The translations under genes and the position numbers were made by a program. The notes below the pieces were generated by a model. It saw only the letters and a list, made by a program, of their open reading frames with translations. It had not been told where the DNA came from and ran no database searches. 48,917 bases of DNA from Chara braunii (taxonomy: Eukaryota; Streptophyta; Charophyceae; Charales; Characeae), in the NCBI GenBank assembly GCA_003427395.1, contig BFEA01000095.1, positions 3,083,259 through 3,132,175 on the forward strand. Direction: 5' to 3'. Of this stretch, positions 9,112 to 19,545 are shown in pieces (within the stretch, counting starts at the first letter, position 1; the number at the start of each line of letters is the position of its first letter).

Positions 9112-9159
9112 GATCCTGCGGTTGTCCTCTCCGGTGTCCTCACTGTCGCTTATAGACTA

Positions 9160-10421
9160 CAGCCCTGTGCACCGCCTACACTAGATCATTCAATGATGCC
9201 TAACGCAGCATAGTGCACAGACCAACTATTTAGTGGTGGCTATTTTTGGAACAGATCTCATTTGGGGTCAACAGGTAAGTCAGATTCCTACCGTCAGTAC
9301 TATTTTTAGTAAGATTAGTTCTCAAACGGAGGAAGCATCAGGAATAAACAATATTCTAAATTAATGTTGTCTGTCAGATAACACATGGCTGTCCATCTAA
9401 CTAATCAAAACAAAAATAATGTTGACTGACTGGGTTTGTTCATAGCATGGAATTTAAACTCAAACTTATCACCTGGAACCTACCCCTCCCTTTGTTCTTC
9501 TCAATGTCACGGTGTCACATCCCTAAGCATCTGAAGCCAAGCGTGTCTGAAGGTGTGCAATCCGGTCCCACCCCTGTGCCCCAGGTTATCGTCGAGCAAG
9601 GCAGCCACAACACTCTTATTTATCCTCGTACGCTGACGAGCCTTCCACTCGGATGATCTGGCTGATCAAGAGGCAATTCAACGTCCGCCCCCAAGTGACT
9701 CCAGGAATTATTTTACGTTGCAGTCGGACGACGATCACAGCCAGATCAGAGCCGAGTCCCCAACCAGAAATGTTTATAGACGGTCTAGTATGCGTCTTAA
9801 GAGGCTGCCATACTCGAGTTAACCCCTATTTTGCGCAAGCAGCAGAACCAACGACTTGCAGCGAAGCATGCGTGTACTAGTCCCAGCGGGTTGGCATGGT
9901 GACCGTGACCCGAGTGCTTCGTCCAGGGCCTTTCAAGAAGCTCCGCCCGTCTTCCCCCAGATACTCCACGTGAACAATCACGACTCTCAAGGTTGAGCAC
10001 ACACGACACCTCACGATGAGAGGACTCTCAAGACAGAACTCACAACCTCACAGTAAGAAGTGATGGAGAGGGTAGATAAGGTTAAGAGCAACGTACCTCA
10101 TTCAAGCTGCCCCCAACCATAGAGGTAATCTCACCAGATGATCTGAAGATGATTGCGGTGACCAGTCACAGCATCGACACAACCAGCATTGTCTCGCCGT
10201 TCCACCTCGGCCTCAATCACCCAACAGATAGTTCTCATCACACTTCGAACACCCAATATTTACACGTAGCCTTCCAGGCGATGCCCCTCACCACCTGGGT
10301 CGCCAATACTTGTCACTTCCCCTCCTCACTACACACCAATCACAGCCCACTCACGTAGCAGACCGCACGTATGTACCGCATGAGAAAAGAGACAAGTGCC
10401 AGATGAGCGCACTGTACCACA
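9160..10421 (-). other. 1.26-kb leader between PBS and gag of chromovirus block 1
   Basis: This stretch has no convincing ORF on the element strand. It is long for a Ty3/gypsy leader. It contains an AT-rich part near 9230-9440. It may hold packaging signals or an intron that supplies a gag start codon, but I cannot show either. Confidence 0.5.
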
Positions 10422-10433
10422 GCTCCGATACCA
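10422..10433 (-). other. Primer binding site (initiator Met tRNA type), block 1
   Basis: The minus strand reads TGGTATCGGAGC three bases after the LTR end (CTTGCA at 10442-10437). This is the common plant PBS complementary to the 3' end of initiator methionine tRNA, allowing a G for A variant. Confidence 0.85.
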
Positions 10434-10436
10434 AAT

Positions 10437-11316
10437 TGCAAGGAAGATGAGCATTAGCGAACGCCAGCAATCAAACAGCATCATACATATGTGTCCAGAT
10501 AGTCTTGACCTCGAACCAACAGCAGTCATGCATCACGAGATTCACCAAATCAGAACACACCAATAGTTCGTAATTGACAATGCTGAAATAGTCTCTCATC
10601 ATCATCAACGAAGAACAAGAGTTGATATCCTATTGGCGCTCGGCNCCCAGACTACTTGTGGCAGATNCTATCTAGCCTAATACTACAATGTCNATGTTGA
10701 CAACAACAGCTCCNTGAAGTACGAGCATACAGCGGACAATGCCGCACGCTTCCAGCACCAGGTATGTCTCTCGTAACACTCACAACCCCGATCCACACCG
10801 CACAGATGCCTCTTGCACCCAAGGACCACCCTGCGCCACACCCAGCTCACAGCGGAGCAGCTCGGCTATGGCTGCCCGCTCCTTCCTGCTCGCCCGTGAG
10901 AGCGTGAGTGCCAGCCAGCCAGCAAATAGCGCAGCAGCGCTCGCACAGCATGCAGCCAGCACCCGAATACCGAATGAGGAGGCAGGCCCTTCCCTATATC
11001 GAAGTGGCCTGCCTGCGTCCAGTCACGAAGAGAGCAGGCCTTGGGCCTGGAGTTGTTGCATGAGCCCAACTGCTTTCGGCCTGTGTTTGGCCTGGTACCC
11101 ATATCCAGCCAAGGGCCTGCTTCACATTCATTTACATAGGCGGCCCAGGGCCTGGATTCATTCAACCAACTGGCGCAACGCAACTGTCTGAATTTCCCCG
11201 ATGCGGGGTACCCTGAAGAACGAGGCCCGAAGGGCCGGTCGTGCCTGCCTTCACTTAGGGCGACCGACCTTGTTGCAGATAGGGCCCCGTAGGGGCTAAG
11301 CGAGCGTAGCCTCGCA
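10437..11316 (-). repeat. LTR of the chromovirus, 880 bp (3' LTR of the complete element, abutting the PBS of block 1)
   Basis: On the minus strand it begins TGCGAG (11316) and ends CTTGCA (10437), giving TG...CA ends and a near-perfect 6-bp terminal inverted repeat. A polypurine tract lies directly upstream and a PBS directly downstream, which fixes both boundaries. It matches the LTR at 18385-19305 but lacks 41 bp present there. The missing piece is bounded by CCAGT-type microhomology. Ambiguous bases occur at 10645, 10667, 10693 and 10714. Confidence 0.9.
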
Positions 11317-11329
11317 TTCCCTCCTCCAT
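11317..11329 (-). other. Polypurine tract of the chromovirus
   Basis: The minus strand reads ATGGAGGAGGGAA immediately before the TG of the 3' LTR, after the pol stop region at 11354. This is the expected plus-strand priming site. Confidence 0.85.
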
Positions 11330-11353
11330 ATCTTCGTTAGTCCTCTGCGAAGA

Positions 11354-13690
11354 TCAATCTGCAGCCATCTGGCGCTTTCCTTTCAATACATCCTTCTCAT
11401 AGCGGGCAACGATTTGAGGAGCGGTCTGCATCAGTTCCTCCCGAGTAAACCAGCGGTCCTCCTTCGGATCTGTATAATGTCTGAAGTGGACCCGGAACAG
11501 TAGCTTTGGCTTTGGAGGACGTTCCCTTCCTGGAGGCTTCTGAACAGGCATCTCTCTGTGGTCAACGATATCATCGATGTCGACTTCTCCGTCCATGGTT
11601 GGGGGCAGCATTGATCGACGAGAAGGAAACTGATCAGTTTCCTTGGACGCAGCGAGCTTAGAGGCGTGAAAGACTGGGTAAGTTCTGAGATGACCAGGGA
11701 TACGGATGACATATGATGGACCATCAGGATCTGTCTCTACTACATCTAAAACTTCCCAAGGTCCAAAGTACTGAGGCATGAGTTTGCGGGATATCCCGAA
11801 CTCCTGTCCCAGTTCTGAAGACTTGACCCAGACTCTGTCCCCAACCTGAAATGTAGAAGGGCGGCGGTGTTTATTCTCAGATTCTATCATTGCTGCCTGT
11901 GCCTTCTGCATGTGCTCTACAGTCTCCTGCATCTTCTGTTCATAACGATACGCGAACTCCAAAGTGCCCGGTGTCACAGTCGGTTGGTTATCAGAAAGTA
12001 GGAAATCTAAAGGCAGTCTAGGCCTAAAGGTAAGATGTAGACTGTTAGGACTTACCCCGGTAGCGCTGTGTACGGCGTTATTGTACAGACTGGCGACAAG
12101 AGCAAGCTTCTCGTCCCAGTCTACCTGGTTGGGCTTAATGTAATGCTGCAACAGGTGTTGAACAGCGCGGTTCATCTGTTCAGCCTGGTCGTTTGCTTCT
12201 CGATGGTTTCCGAAAGTCATTTGCAGTTGAGTTCCTTGTTCAGCTGCTGCGGCCTTCCATAATTCACTTGTAAATCTGACATCCCTGTCACTTACAATAG
12301 ACTTAGGCAATCCAAAATCCCTCACCCAGTTCTCTTTGAAAAGCCTGATTACATACTCGGTCTTCGCTGTTTCCGGCATGGCTACTAACCTAGCATACTT
12401 ACTAAACCTATCCACGATGACGAAGATCTGCCTCATCCCACTCTTGCTGGTGACCAGTGTATCCATGAAGTCCATGGACAAGCTTTCACCCGGCCTTTCC
12501 GGAATCGGAAGGGGCTTGAGCAGCCCAAGAGGAGCCTGAGTACGGGGCTTGTCGCGTTGACAAACTTTACAAGTCTCCACGTACAGCTGTGCATCTCGCA
12601 TCATCGTGGGCCACCAGAATCGCTGCAGCAAGTTGGCTGCGGTCTTCTTATATCCGAAATGACCGGTGGCATCATGACACTCACCTAGAAACAAACTACG
12701 CAAAGACTCACTATTGGGAACACACAATCGTTTATTCCCTGCCTTCTTAAGGAACAACAAGCCATTAACCAACTCAAACTCGGCGGACGTCTTCTTGTCC
12801 TTCGCCTTAAGTCTGCGTATGATCTCAGACATAAACTGGTCCTCGCGATAGGCTTCCACCAAAGATTGAGTAACATTGTCCGTGAGACTGAACTCAGTAA
12901 TCAGCGCACCTGAGAAGTCTGGTCTGCGCGACAGGGCGTCAGCAACCTTGTTGTACTCCCCTTTTAGATACTGCGGGTCAAAGTCATATTGCTCAATGAC
13001 TTCGATCCAACGCTTGAGAGCGTCAGAAAGTACCGGCTGGGTTCTCATCCATTTCAGGGTCTGATGATCAGTTCTGAGGATGAAGACCCTCCCAAGGAGA
13101 TAGTGTCTCCAATGGGTGAGAGCCTTGTACACCGCATAGAGTTCCTTCTCATAAGTGGACTTAGCCAACTTCTGAGACGGCATTTTCTTAGACATGTACT
13201 CAACTGGCCTCAACTTCGGCCCCTCTTGCTGCGCAAGCACGACGCCAATGCCATATTGGCTAGCATCCGTGGTTACTGTAAATGGCTTATCAGGATCGGG
13301 TAGCTTCAAGACTTCACAGTGCGTCAATGCATGCTTGAGATGTCTGAAAGCAGCCTCGCACTCATCTGTCCACTCCCACGGGGTGTCAAGGCGGGTCAGA
13401 TCAGTCAAAGGAGCGGCCACTATGCTATAGTTCTTTACAAAAGTCCGGTAGTAGCCAGTCATTCCTAAGAAAGATCTCATCTCAGTCACGGACTGAGGTC
13501 GTGGCCAATCACGAATGCTGGCCACCTTCGCGTCATCGGGCTTCAACCCTTCCNCGGAGATCTCATGACCCAAGTACAAGATACGGGTGCGGCCAAACTC
13601 GCACTTTTCACCGTTGATCTTGAACTTGTGNTGTCGTAGGAGACTGAGAACTTTGTCTAGGTGTGCTACGTGCTCCTCGGCAGTCTTACT
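11354..13690 (-). CDS. Chromovirus pol, C-terminal part: RT thumb, RNase H, integrase, chromodomain
   Basis: Counting from 13579, this 741-codon frame holds the RT connection ([13 protein letters not shown] at about 37-49) and RNase H with Asp105 (TDAS), Glu145 (YEKE) and Asp171 (RTDH). The integrase zinc finger has His302, His307, Cys337 and Cys340. The integrase core has Asp370 or Asp373, Asp431 (VSDRD) and Glu467. A GPF/Y-like motif (YFGPWEV) is at about 604-610 and a C-terminal chromodomain at about 665-725. The Glu lies in [10 protein letters not shown] where most Ty3/gypsy integrases have HPQTDGQTE. The frame extends upstream to about 13690, where a one-base deletion separates it from the RT active site. 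It contains n at 13553 and 13631. The protein copies element RNA and inserts the DNA. Confidence 0.9.
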   Translation of the reverse strand, partial: SKTAEEHVAHLDKVLSLLRXHKFKINGEKCEFGRTRILYLGHEISXEGLKPDDAKVASIRDWPRPQSVTEMRSFLGMTGYYRTFVKNYSIVAAPLTDLTRLDTPWEWTDECEAAFRHLKHALTHCEVLKLPDPDKPFTVTTDASQYGIGVVLAQQEGPKLRPVEYMSKKMPSQKLAKSTYEKELYAVYKALTHWRHYLLGRVFILRTDHQTLKWMRTQPVLSDALKRWIEVIEQYDFDPQYLKGEYNKVADALSRRPDFSGALITEFSLTDNVTQSLVEAYREDQFMSEIIRRLKAKDKKTSAEFELVNGLLFLKKAGNKRLCVPNSESLRSLFLGECHDATGHFGYKKTAANLLQRFWWPTMMRDAQLYVETCKVCQRDKPRTQAPLGLLKPLPIPERPGESLSMDFMDTLVTSKSGMRQIFVIVDRFSKYARLVAMPETAKTEYVIRLFKENWVRDFGLPKSIVSDRDVRFTSELWKAAAAEQGTQLQMTFGNHREANDQAEQMNRAVQHLLQHYIKPNQVDWDEKLALVASLYNNAVHSATGVSPNSLHLTFRPRLPLDFLLSDNQPTVTPGTLEFAYRYEQKMQETVEHMQKAQAAMIESENKHRRPSTFQVGDRVWVKSSELGQEFGISRKLMPQYFGPWEVLDVVETDPDGPSYVIRIPGHLRTYPVFHASKLAASKETDQFPSRRSMLPPTMDGEVDIDDIVDHREMPVQKPPGRERPPKPKLLFRVHFRHYTDPKEDRWFTREELMQTAPQIVARYEKDVLKGKRQMAAD

Positions 13691-13989
13691 AAAATAAGTA
13701 TGTCATCGAGGTACACGACGACAAACTTATCCAAGTAGTCATGGAATATCCGATTCATAGCGTGCTGAAAGGTACCAGGAGCATTGCAAAGGCCAAAAGG
13801 CATCACCACAAACTCGTATAGACCGTACCTGGTCTGAAATGCGGTTTTGTGTTGATCCTCGGGCCGGATTGCAATCTGATGGTACCCGGACTTTAGATCT
13901 ATCTTACTGAAGTACCGACACCCTTGCACTCTATCTAACAGATCATCGATGCGCGGTAGGGGCTCTCTGTTCTTCACAGTGATGGCATT
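13666..13989 (-). CDS. Chromovirus RT active-site segment, frameshifted
   Basis: It encodes the RT palm: [28 protein letters not shown] and the catalytic VYLDDILI, in order. After DDILI the frame leaves the element's coding frame because the run at 13691-13694 has four A on the plus strand (T on the coding strand), where five would keep pol open into SKTAEEH. Its upstream boundary is the n at 13990. A one-base homopolymer difference can be a real mutation or a sequencing error. Confidence 0.85.
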   Translation of the reverse strand, partial: NAITVKNREPLPRIDDLLDRVQGCRYFSKIDLKSGYHQIAIRPEDQHKTAFQTRYGLYEFVVMPFGLCNAPGTFQHAMNRIFHDYLDKFVVVYLDDILILVRLPRST

Positions 13990-14084
13990 NGATCTATCTT
14001 ACTGAAGTACCGACACCCTTGCACTCTATCTAACAGATCATCGATGCGCGGTAGGGGCTCTCTGTTCTTCACAGTGATGGCATT
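13896..14084. repeat. 94-bp direct duplication either side of a single n
   Basis: Bases 13896-13989 equal 13991-14084, separated by n at 13990. Both start with GATCTATC and end with GATGGCATT. This is what two unmerged overlapping contig ends look like, not a biological repeat. Confidence 0.9.
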
Positions 14085-15154
14085 GAGGCCCCTATAGTCA
14101 ATGCACATCCTGAGAGTGCCCTCCTTCTTAGGTACGAATAGTACTGGAGATCCGTAAGGAGAGACACTCGGTCGGATCCAACCCTTCTCTATGAGTTCCT
14201 TGAGTTGGCGGCGAAGCTCATCAAGCTCGCCTGGAGACATCCGATAGATCCTACCCTTCAAAATACTAGACCCTGGGATAATCTCTATCGCGTGGATGAC
14301 CTCCCTCTCAACAACTCCTGTAGGCTCCTCAAATAGATCAGGGTACTTGGCAACTACTCCCTCTATCTCGGGCGGCATTTTTACCGGCTCGCCTACAGCA
14401 GAGACGTAAACCAGATACATACCCTCCTCCGGATTTTGCTTATAATAATTGTAGAACGCGGCCGCACACAAGCATCCGTGGGAATCAATCAGACTACTAG
14501 CCTTAAACTTGTGTAATCTGGCGGTTCCCCCGTTTGGCAAAGTGTGTTTGACCACCTTTCGGTCCCAGTCAAACTGGGGTTGTGCCACGGAGAGGTAGTA
14601 CATACCCAATAGCATGTCCATGGGGAGCTCGTCGCTAACCAGGAATGAGACATGATGCCTCAATTCCCCTCCCGCGTACGGGAAAAGACATTCTATGTCT
14701 TTTAGGTAGTCATGGACTACCATGCGCTGTTTGTTGGCGCAGGTCGATTCCACAGGTCGACTGAGGAGCTGCACTTGCCCCTGTAAGCGCAGCCTCTCAA
14801 CGCACGCGCGGCTAATAAAGTTCCTAGTCAAGCAAGTGTCGTAATAGGCCCCGACCTTGCGGCCTCCTATGACTACCTCGCTGACAAACATTTCACTCCC
14901 AGGGGCTTTGACTAACGCCGTCCACGAAGCTAGTGGGTCTGATCTGGACCACTCATCTTCTAACTCCTCTAAGGATTCAAACACATTCATCGAACAGAGG
15001 GTCGATGGGTCTGAATGTGTTTGCGGGACGACTGAAGAGTCTATAGCTTGGGCCATTTCTCGCGAATGTAAGGGTGTATCCACCACCGCGACCCGAGTAG
15101 GAACAACTACTATTCCTACTGGCCCGACGTGTTTCCCGAAGCCGTGCCAGAAGT
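13991..15154 (-). CDS. Chromovirus pol, N-terminal part (protease and start of RT), block 2
   Basis: Same coding content as 6043-7206. Here it connects, across the n at 13990 and the 94-bp overlap, to the RT active-site segment, so it is the N-terminal half of the complete element's pol. The DTC protease motif lies at 14832-14840. The frame overlaps the preceding zinc-knuckle ORF and is entered by -1 shift. Confidence 0.85.
15096..15137 (-). promoter_or_regulatory. Programmed -1 frameshift signal, block 2
   Basis: GGGAAAC at 15137-15131, then the 8-bp hairpin (15120-15113 with 15103-15096), as in block 1. The identical sequence gives no independent evolutionary support because the two blocks may be one locus. 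Confidence 0.7.
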
Positions 15155-15550
15155 GCTAGCAACGTTGCTTCCAACGGGAGTAGAGGATCCTCCTGTCGAC
15201 CCCATAGCAGGCGGGATCTTCTCGGTGACCTTCCTGTTGCGGCACTTAAACATGCTATGACCATATTGGCCACACTTGATGCACGCTTGCCGTGCCCACC
15301 GATCTCTCCACACGTCCTCAGATAGACCCGCTTTCTCCCATGGAGGAGCATCGGGGTCTGTTTGACTCTTCGACCGGGATCCCCTAGGGCGTCTACCGGT
15401 CCCTTTACCTTTTTGTTGGGTTACGGCGGCGACTACTCCACCCTCTGAAGCACCGCCACCTGCCTCTGCACCTACTCCTAACTGGGAGTCGTCGTCCAAC
15501 TCAATGGTTGAGCCATCGTGGTCGACGAACATAATGCGGCCCTTGGCTTT
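15116..15550 (-). CDS. Chromovirus nucleocapsid segment with CCHC zinc knuckle, block 2
   Basis: Same reading frame as gag after a TGA at 15553-15551. The knuckle [14 protein letters not shown] is intact. The C-terminal Ser/Thr/Gly-rich tail ends at a TAG (15118-15116) inside the frameshift hairpin. Confidence 0.85.
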   Translation of the reverse strand, partial: KAKGRIMFVDHDGSTIELDDDSQLGVGAEAGGGASEGGVVAAVTQQKGKGTGRRPRGSRSKSQTDPDAPPWEKAGLSEDVWRDRWARQACIKCGQYGHSMFKCRNRKVTEKIPPAMGSTGGSSTPVGSNVASTSGTASGNTSGQ

Positions 15551-17059
15551 TCAGTTAGGAGGCAGCGTCTCCTTGTTCCCGTCCGTCACTGAGTTATGTT
15601 CATGCCCTATCTTTGCCTCAAGGTCTAGGGCTACCTTGCAGAACGAAGGAAAGTTGTGCATATTGATATCGGCCTCTTTTGCCAACTGGTTCCTGAGAGG
15701 CTGAGATAAGCACCTCAAGTACGAAGTTAACAGGACCTGGGGATCATAGCGTACCCCAGGGACACAGATCAAACGCTCAACAACGTCGGTGGCTTCTCTT
15801 AGTGACTTAAACTGCCGCGTGTAAAGTGTCAGGATCGCGTCAGTGGCCCTTTGAGCCTCCTGAGGATCATGCCACCTTTCTTCCACCATCTTTAGGAAGT
15901 CCTCCAATTTCTGAGAGGCTGCCCAAGAGCGGAAGTCATGACTGTACCCCTGGAGTTGCACTAACCCACTCAACCATCTTGCTGCACTACCCTCTAGGTA
16001 GGAAGCAGCCACAAGCACTTCTTCGTGCGGCAAGGTGAGTTTGCACCTGACGTAGACCGGCACTGCCCTCAACCATGTGTTGAGGTCCTCGCCTCTCTTG
16101 TCTCCTGTAAATGGTTTAGGAGCGGCGATGGCCGTCTTCGGAACCCACTGTGTTTGTCCCGGTCCCTGCACCACCCCGGGCTGTGGACCCGGTGATACAG
16201 GTTGTTGTGCTAGCTGCTGGGGCTGTGTACCCGGTGGCTGCACAGGTTGCGAGACAGCAGGCTGCGTGGTGACTGCAACCTGTGACGGACTTGGAGTAAA
16301 CACTGTCTGTACAGGAACCTGTAAACTACTCCCTGTTGTTACCCCTCCTGATAGAGGCATGCCCAGGGAAACGATAACAACCGTTGACAGGGCTACATAT
16401 GGGGATACCCCTTTCACCGGTGGGACAGAAAAAGGAGGATATGGCACGGGCCAGGCACCAGGCCCTGCCGGTGATGGTGCTCCCTGAGAACACCCTACCA
16501 AAATGGCTAGGCTCTGCTGGATATCATGAAGGATGGTAGTTTGATGCTCCTGCATCTCAATTACTGCTAGCAGGGCCCTGCTAACTACCCTCACATCGTC
16601 ATCCATGTTCGTCAGGTCCATCGACTCTAACTCCTCTATGTCTGCCCCTCTCCGTTGCATCTTGGTCCTTCTTCTAATCATCATCTCCTTCTCCCTTTTT
16701 ATCTGTCCTAATGCCTGTTGTAGCTGTGCCTCTTGCAGGGCTGCCTGCTGGATGGCGACATCCTCTGGGGTCAACACCGCAGGCTGGCTTGCCATTAAGC
16801 CAGTGGACTGACTCACGGTCTGTGCGACCGTAGACCCGGCGGTACCTGAACTACCGGCTGGGGAAGTCTGCTGTGCAGACGTGCTCATGGCTGTGGTAGC
16901 CATGGCTGCTGTAGCACCGGCCTCGCTAGCTGATGCCCTGCTGGCCTTGGTTGCTCTAGCTCTCCTCTGCTGCTGCCTCTCCCGCTGCCGGCGGAACAGT
17001 TCCCTATCACCCCCCGGTCCAAGGGACACGTGAGATATTGGGCCTCTAGCTGATCGCAA
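15551..17059 (-). CDS. Chromovirus gag, capsid part, block 2
   Basis: The 502-codon copy of the gag at 7603-9111, belonging to the element with both LTRs. As there, the frame has no ATG before residue 50 or so, and its upstream TAG is at 17107-17105. The C-terminal half carries the Gag capsid-like domain, and the frame is separated from the zinc knuckle by a single in-frame TGA. Confidence 0.85.
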   Translation of the reverse strand: MRSARGPISHVSLGPGGDRELFRRQRERQQQRRARATKASRASASEAGATAAMATTAMSTSAQQTSPAGSSGTAGSTVAQTVSQSTGLMASQPAVLTPEDVAIQQAALQEAQLQQALGQIKREKEMMIRRRTKMQRRGADIEELESMDLTNMDDDVRVVSRALLAVIEMQEHQTTILHDIQQSLAILVGCSQGAPSPAGPGAWPVPYPPFSVPPVKGVSPYVALSTVVIVSLGMPLSGGVTTGSSLQVPVQTVFTPSPSQVAVTTQPAVSQPVQPPGTQPQQLAQQPVSPGPQPGVVQGPGQTQWVPKTAIAAPKPFTGDKRGEDLNTWLRAVPVYVRCKLTLPHEEVLVAASYLEGSAARWLSGLVQLQGYSHDFRSWAASQKLEDFLKMVEERWHDPQEAQRATDAILTLYTRQFKSLREATDVVERLICVPGVRYDPQVLLTSYLRCLSQPLRNQLAKEADINMHNFPSFCKVALDLEAKIGHEHNSVTDGNKETLPPN

Positions 17060-17107
17060 GATCCTGCGGTTGTCCTCTCCGGTGTCCTCACTGTCGCTTA
17101 TAGACTA

Positions 17108-18369
17108 CAGCCCTGTGCACCGCCTACACTAGATCATTCAATGATGCCTAACGCAGCATAGTGCACAGACCAACTATTTAGTGGTGGCTATTTTTGGAAC
17201 AGATCTCATTTGGGGTCAACAGGTAAGTCAGATTCCTACCGTCAGTACTATTTTTAGTAAGATTAGTTCTCAAACGGAGGAAGCATCAGGAATAAACAAT
17301 ATTCTAAATTAATGTTGTCTGTCAGATAACACATGGCTGTCCATCTAACTAATCAAAACAAAAATAATGTTGACTGACTGGGTTTGTTCATAGCATGGAA
17401 TTTAAACTCAAACTTATCACCTGGAACCTACCCCTCCCTTTGTTCTTCTCAATGTCACGGTGTCACATCCCTAAGCATCTGAAGCCAAGCGTGTCTGAAG
17501 GTGTGCAATCCGGTCCCACCCCTGTGCCCCAGGTTATCGTCGAGCAAGGCAGCCACAACACTCTTATTTATCCTCGTACGCTGACGAGCCTTCCACTCGG
17601 ATGATCTGGCTGATCAAGAGGCAATTCAACGTCCGCCCCCAAGTGACTCCAGGAATTATTTTACGTTGCAGTCGGACGACGATCACAGCCAGATCAGAGC
17701 CGAGTCCCCAACCAGAAATGTTTATAGACGGTCTAGTATGCGTCTTAAGAGGCTGCCATACTCGAGTTAACCCCTATTTTGCGCAAGCAGCAGAACCAAC
17801 GACTTGCAGCGAAGCATGCGTGTACTAGTCCCAGCGGGTTGGCATGGTGACCGTGACCCGAGTGCTTCGTCCAGGGCCTTTCAAGAAGCTCCGCCCGTCT
17901 TCCCCCAGATACTCCACGTGAACAATCACGACTCTCAAGGTTGAGCACACACGACACCTCACGATGAGAGGACTCTCAAGACAGAACTCACAACCTCACA
18001 GTAAGAAGTGATGGAGAGGGTAGATAAGGTTAAGAGCAACGTACCTCATTCAAGCTGCCCCCAACCATAGAGGTAATCTCACCAGATGATCTGAAGATGA
18101 TTGCGGTGACCAGTCACAGCATCGACACAACCAGCATTGTCTCGCCGTTCCACCTCGGCCTCAATCACCCAACAGATAGTTCTCATCACACTTCGAACAC
18201 CCAATATTTACACGTAGCCTTCCAGGCGATGCCCCTCACCACCTGGGTCGCCAATACTTGTCACTTCCCCTCCTCACTACACACCAATCACAGCCCACTC
18301 ACGTAGCAGACCGCACGTATGTACCGCATGAGAAAAGAGACAAGTGCCAGATGAGCGCACTGTACCACA
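17108..18369 (-). other. 1.26-kb leader between PBS and gag, block 2
   Basis: Copy of 9160-10421. No ORF is supported on the element strand. Confidence 0.5.
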
Positions 18370-18381
18370 GCTCCGATACCA
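18370..18381 (-). other. Primer binding site (initiator Met tRNA type), block 2
   Basis: TGGTATCGGAGC on the minus strand, three bases from the LTR end at 18385. Confidence 0.85.
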
Positions 18382-18384
18382 AAT

Positions 18385-19305
18385 TGCAAGGAAGATGAGC
18401 ATTAGCGAACGCCAGCAATCAAACAGCATCATACATATGTGTCCAGATAGTCTTGACCTCGAACCAACAGCAGTCATGCATCACGAGATTCACCAAATCA
18501 GAACACACCAATAGTTCGTAATTGACAATGCTGAAATAGTCTCTCATCATCATCAACGAAGAACAAGAGTTGATATCCTATTGGCGCTCGGCNCCCAGAC
18601 TACTTGTGGCAGATNCTATCTAGCCTAATACTACAATGTCNATGTTGACAACAACAGCTCCNTGAAGTACGAGCATACAGCGGACAATGCCGCACGCTTC
18701 CAGCACCAGGTATGTCTCTCGTAACACTCACAACCCCGATCCACACCGCACAGATGCCTCTTGCACCCAAGGACCACCCTGCGCCACACCCAGCTCACAG
18801 CGGAGCAGCTCGGCTATGGCTGCCCGCTCCTTCCTGCTCGCCCGTGAGAGCGTGAGTGCCAGCCAGCCAGCAAATAGCGCTGCAGCGCTCGCGCAGCATG
18901 CAGCCAGCACCCGAATACCGAATGAGGAGGCAGGCCCTTCCCTATATCGAAGTGGCCTGCCTGCGTCCAGTCCAGGAAGCTTCCGGTAGGCCCCGGTAGG
19001 CACAGGCCCAGTCACGAAGAGAGCAGGCCTTGGGCCTGGAGTTGTTGCATGAGCCCAACTGCTTTCCGCCTGTGTTTGGCCCGGTACCCGTATCCAGCCC
19101 AGGGCCTGCTTCACATTCATTTACACAGGCGGCCCAGGGCCTGGATTCATTCAACCAACTGGCGCAACGCAACTGTCTGAATTTCCCCGATCTGGGGTAC
19201 CCTGAAGAACGAGGCCCGAAGGGCCTGTCGTGCCTGCCTTCACTTAGGGCGGCCGACCTTGTTGCAGATAGGGCCCCGTAGGGGCTAAGCGGGCGTAGCC
19301 TCGCA
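18385..19305 (-). repeat. 5' LTR of the complete chromovirus, 921 bp
   Basis: Starts TGCGAG at 19305 and ends CTTGCA at 18385 on the minus strand. From 18385 to about 18880 I see no difference from 10437-10932, including n at 18593, 18615, 18641 and 18662. From 18881 on there are about a dozen substitutions plus a 41-bp extra segment. The sharp change from perfect to about 3% divergence marks where duplicated contig sequence gives way to independently assembled sequence. Outside flank: AAAGTTATTT. Confidence 0.9.
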
Positions 19306-19545
19306 AAAGTTATTTTTCTTGTGTTTTATATTTTTTTCTTTTCTCCGCCTTTTCTGTTTTGTTTTTTTTTTAATAATTCCGTAAAATTAATTGTTTCCCC
19401 CCAAAAAAAAATGGCGTCCCATTTTTTTTATTTTTTTTTTCCTATTATTTTTTTTGGGAAAAATCGGTGAAATTCATGGCTGCTGTGCGGCCGAGGACAA
19501 CAGCCCTCCGAGCTTGACCCCGCGACCGGGGCTCCAGGTGTAACA
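19306..19545 (+). repeat. Dispersed repeat copy 1 (T-rich head, GC-rich tail)
   Basis: Order: T-rich stretch with TTTTCTCCGCCTTTTCTGTT, TAATTCCGTAAAATTAATTGTTTCC, CCTATTATTTT, AAAAATCGGTGAAATTCATGG-like, then GCTGTGCGGCCG, CCCTCCGAG, TTGACCCCGCG. The same order recurs at about 22760-23015. The chromovirus LTR begins exactly at its edge, so the LTR element may have inserted into this repeat. Confidence 0.65.

Larger units (their letters stand above)
6043..10436 (-). mobile_element. Partial Ty3/gypsy chromovirus: RT-protease, gag, leader and PBS (block 1 of an exact duplication)
   Basis: The minus-strand order is PBS (10433), long leader, gag (9111-7603), zinc-knuckle segment, protease and the first part of RT, cut off at 6043 by an n next to a CA repeat. 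The block is the same as 13991-18384 at an offset of 7948, including ambiguous bases. It joins the LTR at 10437-11316, which also serves as the 3' LTR of the element on its other side. A tandem LTR-internal-LTR-internal array or an assembly duplication would both give this layout. Confidence 0.85.
10437..19305 (-). mobile_element. Complete Ty3/gypsy chromovirus, about 8.9 kb including both LTRs
   Basis: Minus-strand order: 5' LTR (19305-18385), PBS, leader, gag, zinc knuckle, frameshift signal, protease, RT, RNase H, integrase, chromodomain, polypurine tract, 3' LTR (11316-10437). A C-terminal chromodomain places it in the chromovirus group of Ty3/gypsy, whose integrases are typically guided to particular chromatin. 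The length is inflated by a 94-bp overlap duplicated around n13990. No target-site duplication can be tested because the 3' LTR adjoins another internal region. The RT frame is broken by one missing base near 13691 and gag has an in-frame TGA, so the copy as assembled is not intact. Confidence 0.9.

Noticed and set aside
9267-9280. Consensus-like splice donor CAGGTAAGT in the chromovirus leader
   Set aside because: It is on the plus strand, opposite to the element's transcription.
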